Shown one piece after another: positions 1-6,032 of a stretch of 64,000 nt of DNA. Location: contig DIPM01000021.1 of NCBI GenBank assembly GCA_002427105.1, positions 161,933-225,932 of the forward strand, given 5' to 3'. The stretch comes from Marinilabiliaceae bacterium UBA5488 (GTDB lineage Bacteria; Bacteroidota; Bacteroidia; Bacteroidales; Marinilabiliaceae). Below the pieces are notes generated by a model. That model saw only the letters and a list, made by a program, of their open reading frames with translations. It did no database searches and was not told the DNA's origin. A program made the position numbers and the translations under genes. Positions within the stretch are counted from its first letter, which is position 1. The number at the start of each line of letters is the position of its first letter.

Positions 1-1
1 T

Positions 2-544
2 TATAGGCATTTTAATATAAAGACTGTGGTAGGACCGGATGATTTTGCCTCTATGGAGGAGATAGTTTATCGACGCTATAAAAGAGTTATGGAGGAAGGA
101 AACCCCTTACCTCAATTAGTAATTATTGATGGTGGGAAAGGGCAATTGGGCGCTGCGATGAATTCTATTAGAGCCCTTGGCCTGGAAGAAAAGATTACTT
201 TAATCGGAATAGCAAAGCGTCTGGAAGAAATATTCTATCCCGGAGACCCCGTACCTTTGTACCTTGACAAGAATAGTTCTTCACTCAAAATTATTCAACA
301 CTTGCGTAATGAGGCTCATCGCTTCGGTATTACTTTTCATAGAAACCAAAGAAGTAAAGGAGCACTTAGTTCTGAACTGGATTCTATTTCCGGAATAGGG
401 GAGAAGAGCATTGAAGCATTAATCAAAAGGTTTAAGTCCGTGTCAGGGATAAAAGAGGCATCTTTTGATGAGCTGAAAGATATTGTAGGACTTGCCAAAG
501 CGAAACTTTTAAAAGCTTACTTTTCAAAAGAAGAGAGTGCTTAG
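2..544 (+). CDS. uvrC: UvrABC excinuclease subunit C, C-terminal part (partial)
   Basis: This is the last 180 residues of UvrC, the nuclease of UvrABC nucleotide excision repair, cut by the left window edge. The frame is open from base 2, and the residues YRHFNIKTVVGPDDF at the edge are the UvrC hallmark before the RNase H-like 3' of lesion endonuclease domain, so the GTG at 26 is not the start. The motif LVIIDGGKGQL follows at about 40-50 residues into the fragment. The last 60 residues carry the helix-hairpin-helix repeat (ISGIGEKS..., DIVGLAKAK) that binds DNA. The 3' end overlaps the convergent lipoate ligase gene by 21 bases. Confidence 0.97.
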   Translation, partial: YRHFNIKTVVGPDDFASMEEIVYRRYKRVMEEGNPLPQLVIIDGGKGQLGAAMNSIRALGLEEKITLIGIAKRLEEIFYPGDPVPLYLDKNSSSLKIIQHLRNEAHRFGITFHRNQRSKGALSSELDSISGIGEKSIEALIKRFKSVSGIKEASFDELKDIVGLAKAKLLKAYFSKEESA

Positions 545-1504
545 TTCTGCTGCGGATATTTCAAGCTTAGCTTCAATTGCCTTCAAGCTGCGCTCTATTT
601 CATCGCGTTCATGAGCAAGTCCTGTTAGCAAGGCTCTAATCTGCTCAAAGATACTTTTATCCGGATAGTTGTCTTTTATCGAAAGCTCCACGATTTTTCC
701 CTTCTCAATTTTCATCTCTACTAAGATAGTAAAGCCTGAAAGGACACTTCTTTTTTTGAAGATGTAGGGTGGACCGTAACGATAGTTCCATTCGGGAGTA
801 TCAAACTTTATCTTTTGGATTTCTATTATCTGAGCCTCCTCCTCCGGGCTGAACCGGTAAGGAATAATTGCGCTATAGTTTTTATTGATAGAATCAACTA
901 AATCCTTCAAGAACTCATCTGCTGATTTATCTGATTTAAGAAGTCCTTTTATATTGATTACTTCACTTTTTACCGATTTTACTGCTTTATCCCGAAACCT
1001 TGTAGGATCATTTCGCAAACAGGCTGTTAATGCCGTGATGTCTGAATCATAGAGTATTGTACCATGATGCATAACTCTTTGCTTAAACACATGGCAGGCA
1101 TTTCCCGATATCTTTTTATAATTAAGAAGTAAATCATTTCTTTCGCCATGTTTAACATTAAGACCCCACTGATTTAAAACTTCAACTATCGGTGCAGTTG
1201 CTTTCTTGAAATTTACTAAATCACCGGCTTTGCCGTTTTTTATAAAGCAGAAATTAATATTGCCAAAGTCGTGGTAAACTGTTCCGCCTCCAGATAAACG
1301 CCGAAAAAGGGAAATTTTGTTTGCTTGCAGGTAATTCAGGTTAATTTCTGAAAGGGCATTTTGATGCTTTCCTATTATAACTGAGGGTCTGTTTATATAG
1401 TAAAAATGATAGTCTCCTACCTTTGACCTGAGAAGATATTCTTCGGCTGCCAGATTGTATGCCGGTTCATTACTGCTGCTGACTATTGATAGTATTTCTG
1501 CCAT
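524..1504 (-). CDS. lplA: Lipoate-protein ligase A
   Basis: Attaches lipoate to lipoyl domains of 2-oxoacid dehydrogenases or the glycine cleavage H protein through lipoyl-AMP. The protein is 326 residues, typical of bacterial LplA. Visible signatures are the RRLSGGGTVYHD lipoate/ATP-binding loop at residues 68-79 and the catalytic lysine at about residue 131 in NYKKISGNA. The C-terminal third matches the small accessory domain of LplA, so a one-step ligase is likely rather than an octanoyltransferase. It sits alone on the minus strand between uvrC and dtd, and its last seven codons overlap the end of uvrC. Confidence 0.93.
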   Translation of the reverse strand: MAEILSIVSSSNEPAYNLAAEEYLLRSKVGDYHFYYINRPSVIIGKHQNALSEINLNYLQANKISLFRRLSGGGTVYHDFGNINFCFIKNGKAGDLVNFKKATAPIVEVLNQWGLNVKHGERNDLLLNYKKISGNACHVFKQRVMHHGTILYDSDITALTACLRNDPTRFRDKAVKSVKSEVINIKGLLKSDKSADEFLKDLVDSINKNYSAIIPYRFSPEEEAQIIEIQKIKFDTPEWNYRYGPPYIFKKRSVLSGFTILVEMKIEKGKIVELSIKDNYPDKSIFEQIRALLTGLAHERDEIERSLKAIEAKLEISAAELSTLFF

Positions 1505-1609
1505 CTTCTAAATGGTGAATTGTTCGATATTCAATAAAAGTTAAATTATGACGATGAACTATTGAATGTCAAATATAGCTATAGCATTAATTATAGCTGC
1601 TATTTGTCT

Positions 1610-1617
1610 TATTTTTG
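1610..1617 (+). promoter_or_regulatory. Candidate -7 promoter box for dtd
   Basis: TATTTTTG matches the Bacteroidetes -7 consensus TAnnTTTG and lies 63 bases before the chosen dtd start. No clear -33 TTTG at the usual 19-base spacing, so this is a prediction. Confidence 0.35.
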
Positions 1618-1680
1618 TGATATTTGTAGCTTGTAAATGGTTTAATGAGCTTGCTCATAATCATAACTTTTTATTTTTAT

Positions 1681-2133
1681 ATGAGGCTTGTAATACAAAG
1701 GGTAAGCAAAGCATCGGTTAAAACTCCTGATGGCTATTCCCGGTCTATTAACAAAGGAATTATGGTTTTGGTTGGCATTACGCATAGCGATACGCGGGAA
1801 GATGCCGAGTGGTTGGCAGCAAAGATTGCCGCAATGAGAATATTTGACGACGAGGAAGGGGTCATGAATTTGTCAATTATGGATATTGATGGAGAAGTGC
1901 TTATCGTAAGTCAGTTTACTTTGCATGCGAGGGTGAAAAAAGGTAACAGACCCTCCTACATGGATGCTGCTCCGGCTGAATTAGCAATTCCTCTTTATAA
2001 ACATTTTATTAGCTGCGTTGAAGCTAAAATTGGGAAGCCTGTTCCCACAGGTGTGTTCGGAGCCAATATGGATGTAGAACTTGTTAATAATGGACCGGTC
2101 ACCATTTTGATTGATACTGAGAACAAATTGTAA
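1681..2133 (+). CDS. dtd: D-aminoacyl-tRNA deacylase
   Basis: Removes D-amino acids (and glycine from tRNA-Ala) mischarged on tRNA. From the ATG at 1681 the protein is 150 residues, the usual length, and begins MRLVIQRVSKASV, the normal family start; an in-frame ATG at 1645 would add 12 hydrophobic residues absent from the family and is rejected. The two active-site motifs are present: SQFTLHA near residue 80, and the Gly-cisPro motif NNGPVTI near residue 137, which excludes L-amino acids. deoC follows after about 25 bases and is probably cotranscribed. Confidence 0.96.
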   Translation: MRLVIQRVSKASVKTPDGYSRSINKGIMVLVGITHSDTREDAEWLAAKIAAMRIFDDEEGVMNLSIMDIDGEVLIVSQFTLHARVKKGNRPSYMDAAPAELAIPLYKHFISCVEAKIGKPVPTGVFGANMDVELVNNGPVTILIDTENKL

Positions 2134-2158
2134 AATATTTAAATTAATATACTCATTA

Positions 2159-3049
2159 ATGAATAGTAATATGGAAACTAACACTCTTTTTGGGCTCTTT
2201 GAAACTGACTATAACAAGCTTGAAGCCTTTGATCTGAAGAGGATTTCTATACCCGGGATAAATGAACATTTACTTAAAGAAATGTTTAGCTGCATTGATT
2301 TAACTAGTCTGAATACTCAAGATAGTACTAATTCAATTGAAGAGTTTTGTGAAAAAGTGGCTCGCTTTTCTGAAGTGTTTCCCTCGGTACCCCAGGTGGC
2401 AGCTGTTTGTGTTTATCCGGTATTTGCCTCTATTCCTACTTCTAAATTGAAAGGTAGAAATATCAAAAGAGCTGTTGTTTCGGCCGGATTTCCTTCATCA
2501 CAAACCTTCTTGAATAATAAAATAGAGGAGACAAGGCGAGCTATATTTTTAGGAGCTAATGAAATAGATATTGTTATTTCAGTCGGAGAATTTTTAGAAG
2601 GAAATTACGAATTTGTAGCGAATGAAATTGCTTCTATTAAAGAAATTATGGGCAAGGCGCATCTTAAAGTAATTATTGAGACCGGGGCACTTAAATTACA
2701 GGATGATATTTGGAAAGCTAGTATCCTGGCAATGGAAGCAGGTGCAGATTTCATTAAAACCTCAACCGGGAAAATGTCGCCTGCTGCTACTCCTGAAGCC
2801 GCCTGGGTTATGACTCATGCTATCAAGGCTTATGCTGCCAAACGGTCGCGAGCCGTCGGATTTAAAGCCGCCGGAGGAATTTCTACTGTTAATGATGCTT
2901 TGGTTTATTGGGCCATCCAGAAAGAGGTACTAGGCGAAAAGTATTTGAATAATACTCTGTTTCGTTTTGGCACCAGTCGGTTGGCAAATATCCTACTTAC
3001 TGAGATAGAAAAATGCAAGGGAACTAATAAAGAAATTAACTATTTCTAA
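2159..3049 (+). CDS. deoC: Deoxyribose-phosphate aldolase
   Basis: Class I aldolase splitting 2-deoxyribose 5-phosphate into glyceraldehyde 3-phosphate and acetaldehyde in deoxynucleoside catabolism. About 296 residues. The Schiff-base lysine lies in ADFIKTSTGK, the second catalytic lysine in GFKAAGGIST, and the acidic residue in NEIDIVI. The start is set at ATG 2159 (MNSNMETN); ATG 2171 is equally possible, and the GTG-like extension back to 2111 would overlap dtd. It is placed directly behind dtd. In Bacteroides relatives a MazG-like pyrophosphohydrolase usually sits between dtd and deoC, from what I recall of those genomes; here there is no room for one. Confidence 0.96.
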   Translation: MNSNMETNTLFGLFETDYNKLEAFDLKRISIPGINEHLLKEMFSCIDLTSLNTQDSTNSIEEFCEKVARFSEVFPSVPQVAAVCVYPVFASIPTSKLKGRNIKRAVVSAGFPSSQTFLNNKIEETRRAIFLGANEIDIVISVGEFLEGNYEFVANEIASIKEIMGKAHLKVIIETGALKLQDDIWKASILAMEAGADFIKTSTGKMSPAATPEAAWVMTHAIKAYAAKRSRAVGFKAAGGISTVNDALVYWAIQKEVLGEKYLNNTLFRFGTSRLANILLTEIEKCKGTNKEINYF

Positions 3050-3064
3050 TTGTAAATAATTAAT

Positions 3065-4039
3065 TTACAGCCTTCTGGTTGTGGTAAAGTAAACTAACTC
3101 TTCAAGCGAATCCCGGACTTCATTTTCGGGATAGCTTCTTAATATTTCTAAGGCCTTGTCCCTGAATTCTATCATCCTTTCGCGGGCATAATCAATTCCT
3201 CCCATTTCAATAACCAACTTAACAATTGGAGCTATCTTTTTCTCCTTTTTGTGATGTCGCTTAATTGTACGTAAAACTCCTCTTCTTTCAGATGATCCCA
3301 TTTTGTTTAGTACGTGTATCAAAGGAAGTGTTATCTTCTTTTCCTTTAGATCATTACCCGTAGGTTTGCCTGCAAGGTTTTTCTTCTCATAATCTAACAA
3401 GTCATCACGAATTTGAAATGCCATACCCAGGTTTATGCCAAATTGATGCATCTTTTCAAGCTGTTCTTCGCTTGCGTTTACGGAATAGGCTCCCGCCTTG
3501 GTGCAGGCAGCAATTAAGGCGGCTGTCTTTTTCCTGACTATATCATAGTAAATATCTTCTGTTATGTTTAGACGTCTTGATTTTTCAATCTGTATTAATT
3601 CTCCTTCACTCATCTCACGCACGGCATCTGAAATGATAGTGAGAACTTCTATCTGATTGGTCTTCAGGGCACTGCTCAAACCTATAGATAAATAGTAATC
3701 GCCTACCAATACTGCAATCTTTGAGCGCCATAAGGCATTAATAGAAAAATAACCCCGACGTTGATAGGTCTCATCAACTACATCGTCATGAATTAGGGTG
3801 GCTGTGTGTAATAGTTCTATTAAGCCCGCAGCAGTGAAACTAGCCTCACTTATTTCGCCATTCAGACGGGCTGAAAGAAATACAAGCATAGGCCTCATCT
3901 GTTTACCCTTTCGGCGCAAAAGATAATTTGTAATAATGCTTAGCAAGGGTATTCCGGTGTTGAGTTGCTTCCTGAAGTAGCCCTCAAACTCCTTCATCTC
4001 ATTAGCGATAGGAGCCTTAATCTTTGTCGATACACTCAT
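3065..4039 (-). CDS. All-trans polyprenyl diphosphate synthase
   Basis: Trans-prenyltransferase elongating FPP or GPP with IPP, most likely for the menaquinone side chain (IspB/HepT type). It has 324 residues, the usual size. The first aspartate-rich motif is LIHDDVVDE (about residue 87) followed by the GNxxW-like region, and the second is FQIRDDLLDY (about residue 210). Chain length is set by residues upstream of the first DDxxD; A/S-type small residues there (ELLHTATL) suggest a long product, but exact length cannot be read. It has its own candidate promoter and is convergent with deoC. Confidence 0.92.
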   Translation of the reverse strand: MSVSTKIKAPIANEMKEFEGYFRKQLNTGIPLLSIITNYLLRRKGKQMRPMLVFLSARLNGEISEASFTAAGLIELLHTATLIHDDVVDETYQRRGYFSINALWRSKIAVLVGDYYLSIGLSSALKTNQIEVLTIISDAVREMSEGELIQIEKSRRLNITEDIYYDIVRKKTAALIAACTKAGAYSVNASEEQLEKMHQFGINLGMAFQIRDDLLDYEKKNLAGKPTGNDLKEKKITLPLIHVLNKMGSSERRGVLRTIKRHHKKEKKIAPIVKLVIEMGGIDYARERMIEFRDKALEILRSYPENEVRDSLEELVYFTTTRRL

Positions 4040-4058
4040 TTTTCTATTGATAATATCC

Positions 4059-4066
4059 CAAAATTA
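4059..4066 (-). promoter_or_regulatory. Candidate -7 box for polyprenyl synthase
   Basis: On the minus strand TAATTTTG is a perfect TAnnTTTG, about 20 bases before the ATG at 4039. No convincing -33 element. Confidence 0.4.
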
Positions 4067-4171
4067 GCAATTTGCTTGGTAATTAATCGGATAATGGCTT
4101 GATTATTTTATTAATGCTCTGATTCGCTGTTATGATATTTAACTCATCCTGAACCCTATCTTTAAGGCCTG

Positions 4172-4195
4172 AATATATAAATATATAAATATTTA
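4172..4195. repeat. Three tandem AT-rich octamers upstream of arsR
   Basis: AATATATA, AATATATA, AATATTTA in direct succession. The tract lies about 30-53 bases upstream of the arsR -7 box, the position of an UP element or an activator/repressor site. Purely AT composition makes chance similarity possible. Confidence 0.45.
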
Positions 4196-4224
4196 TGTAG
4201 GTGGAATATATCCAACAAATCAGC

Positions 4225-4232
4225 TATATTTG
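4225..4232 (+). promoter_or_regulatory. Promoter -7 box for arsR-queD
   Basis: TATATTTG is a perfect Bacteroidetes -7 element. It would start transcription near 4238 and give an approximately 70-base leader containing the inverted repeat at 4247-4272. Confidence 0.5.
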
Positions 4233-4246
4233 TAACCTGAATAAGG

Positions 4247-4272
4247 GCATAAAAGTTCAGTACATTTTATGC
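4247..4272. promoter_or_regulatory. Inverted repeat (operator or leader hairpin) before arsR
   Basis: GCATAAAA and TTTTATGC form a perfect 8-bp inverted repeat separated by 10 bases. It lies just downstream of the predicted arsR transcription start. Dyads of this spacing next to an arsR gene are typical autoregulation operators; it could equally be a small leader hairpin. Confidence 0.5.
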
Positions 4273-4306
4273 AATAGAGGTTAATAGTTCTGAAGATCTT
4301 ACAATT

Positions 4307-4627
4307 ATGAAACAGCCTGAAAATCGTATCAAGATAAAGGATCTGGATGCCGAGATGTTGGAAAAAGCAGCTAACATGCTTAAAGCAATTGCGCATCCAA
4401 TGAGAGTAGCTATACTGTCCCTTCTTGAGGACGGTAAGAGCCTTAGTGTTACGGAAATTCATCAAATGCTTGACATAGAACAAAGTACGACTTCCCATCA
4501 TCTGGGTATCTTGAAAGATAAAGGAGTACTATCTTCTCGTCGTGAAGGAAAGAATACTTTCTACTTCTTAAAATACGAAAGTTTACGTAACATAATCGAT
4601 TGCGTTAGTAAGTGCGCATCAAAATAA
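4307..4627 (+). CDS. ArsR/SmtB-family winged-helix repressor
   Basis: A 106-residue DNA-binding regulator. After a short leader, the AHPMRVAILSLL helix, the helix-turn-helix SVTEIHQML...STTSHHLGILKDKG (residues about 47-73) and the wing SSRREGKNTFYFL are all clear ArsR features. The alpha-3 metal box ELCVCDL of ArsR/SmtB is absent; the only cysteines are the pair C99 and C103 near the C-terminus, which could sense metal, redox or nothing. queD begins 6 bases after the stop, so the two are surely cotranscribed, and the dyad at 4247-4272 suggests self-repression. The inducer is unknown. Confidence 0.92.
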   Translation: MKQPENRIKIKDLDAEMLEKAANMLKAIAHPMRVAILSLLEDGKSLSVTEIHQMLDIEQSTTSHHLGILKDKGVLSSRREGKNTFYFLKYESLRNIIDCVSKCASK

Positions 4628-4633
4628 TTCAAG

Positions 4634-5083
4634 ATGGCTAAGATCAGACTAACTAAGGAATTCCGTTTTGAAAGTGCACATGCTCTATACAATTATGATG
4701 GGCTTTGCAGAAATATTCATGGTCACTCTTATATTTTGCAGGTAACTGTAATTGGTGAACCCGAAACTGATATTAATAATCCAAAACTTGGAATGGTGAT
4801 GGACTTTGGTGAACTCAAAGACATCGTAAACCGTGAAATTGTTAAGGATCTGGATCATGCTGTGGTAGTTAGTAACAAAGTTTCAAAAGATACCCTCTTG
4901 CAATTAGGGCAAATGAGCGAGCGCAGTTTTATTATGGATTATCAACCTACCTGCGAGAATATGTTGATTGATTTTGCCGATAGACTTCAAAAGGTCTTGC
5001 CCCCAAAAGTGAAGTTGCACAGTTTGAAGCTCAATGAAACGGCCAACTCTTTTGCCGAGTGGTACGCCGAAGACAATATCTAG
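4634..5083 (+). CDS. queD: 6-carboxytetrahydropterin synthase (QueD/PTPS family)
   Basis: Converts 7,8-dihydroneopterin triphosphate to 6-carboxy-5,6,7,8-tetrahydropterin in queuosine (preQ0) biosynthesis. The 149-residue protein carries zinc ligands H16 (FESAH) and H29/H31 (HGHSY), the catalytic cysteine C25 (LCRNIHGH), the D74-H75 pair (KDLDHAV) and the glutamate of LNETANSFAEW. QueD rather than eukaryotic-type PTPS is inferred from the bacterial context and length. The partner genes queC, queE and queF are not in the window, but queA (last steps of queuosine) is at 25.4 kb. It is cotranscribed with the ArsR regulator. Confidence 0.9.
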   Translation: MAKIRLTKEFRFESAHALYNYDGLCRNIHGHSYILQVTVIGEPETDINNPKLGMVMDFGELKDIVNREIVKDLDHAVVVSNKVSKDTLLQLGQMSERSFIMDYQPTCENMLIDFADRLQKVLPPKVKLHSLKLNETANSFAEWYAEDNI

Positions 5084-5085
5084 TC

Positions 5086-5898
5086 TTACCGGCTTTCCTT
5101 AGAATAGGCTTGTTTAGCTTTATCAATCCACATATTTACAACTTCAGGGATTTCTCCCAAGGGAGTAGAGTCCATAGTGACGACAAAACCCTCATTCTTA
5201 AGGAGCGACATCCAGCTTGTTTGCTGAGCGCCGGCCATATCTATCGTTACATGTCCTCCTGCCACTGTCAGGAAGGGAAGGAGGCAGAGCTTTTTTACCC
5301 CCTCGTCTTTCATCTCTGTACAAATATCTTCCAAAAGAGGAAAGGCCTCCATAGTAGCCACATATATCGCTGCCTTTTCTTTTTGAAAATAGCGCTGCAG
5401 CCCGGCATAGCTGATATTTGACGGATGATTTGTGCCGTGTCCCATAAGCAAAATTGCGTCATTCTGGAGGAGGAGATTTTTCGTGTACTTAATTAAAATT
5501 TGTGCTAGCCTTTGATAATCATGGTGCTGCCAAAGCAATGGCTCTCCCATATATATTTTTGGCAGTCCTTTTGGAATAGCCTCCATCGCTTTAGCTGTCA
5601 TGCTAATATCGCTATACTCTTTACCTGCAATGACATGTAAAGATTGTACGATAAGCTCTTCGTAACCATCGTCGGCAAATTGGGCAATGGCCCTGGCAGG
5701 TGAAGGGATATCAAGGCCTTGTAATAATAGTTTTTCCCTTACAATTGAAGAGCTGTAAGCCCTGCGAACTTCATGCTCAGGAAACTCCAAAGCAAAGCGT
5801 TCTGCAATTTTATCGTATGTTTTACCGGCTTCCCCAATAGTGGTTCCAAAAGCGCACAGAAGCAAAGCTTTCTTTTTATTTATCCCTAATCCTTGCAT
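5086..5898 (-). CDS. cbiK: Sirohydrochlorin cobaltochelatase
   Basis: Inserts cobalt into sirohydrochlorin, the early oxygen-independent step of cobalamin synthesis. 270 residues, matching CbiK. Metal- and substrate-binding histidines are visible in QSLHVIAGKEY (about residue 95) and GGHVTIDMAG, and the MGHGTNHP motif is near residue 148. No signal peptide, so it is a cytoplasmic form, unlike periplasmic CbiK of some sulfate reducers. No other cobalamin gene is adjacent; it is a single gene between queD (convergent, 2 bases apart) and polA (divergent). I found no cobalamin riboswitch in the 134 bases upstream. Confidence 0.92.
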   Translation of the reverse strand: MQGLGINKKKALLLCAFGTTIGEAGKTYDKIAERFALEFPEHEVRRAYSSSIVREKLLLQGLDIPSPARAIAQFADDGYEELIVQSLHVIAGKEYSDISMTAKAMEAIPKGLPKIYMGEPLLWQHHDYQRLAQILIKYTKNLLLQNDAILLMGHGTNHPSNISYAGLQRYFQKEKAAIYVATMEAFPLLEDICTEMKDEGVKKLCLLPFLTVAGGHVTIDMAGAQQTSWMSLLKNEGFVVTMDSTPLGEIPEVVNMWIDKAKQAYSKESR

Positions 5899-6032
5899 TA
5901 TTTCTTTTACTTTCTGTGATAAACAGATAAGGAGGCTTGTTGTTGCAGAACAACTCTCTTTTGGCGAAACTACTTTTATTTATGCTTTTTGATGACTAAT
6001 GATTAAATTTATCCGAATAAAAAAGACAAAAG

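Noticed and set aside
4233..4306. preQ1 riboswitch in the arsR-queD leader
   Set aside because: The leader has an 8-bp dyad but none of the C-rich loop and A-rich tail expected of preQ1-I pseudoknots.
5899..6032. Cobalamin riboswitch upstream of cbiK
   Set aside because: The region is only 134 bases and has no B12-box-like sequence on the minus strand; only a small GTTGTT/AACAAC hairpin.
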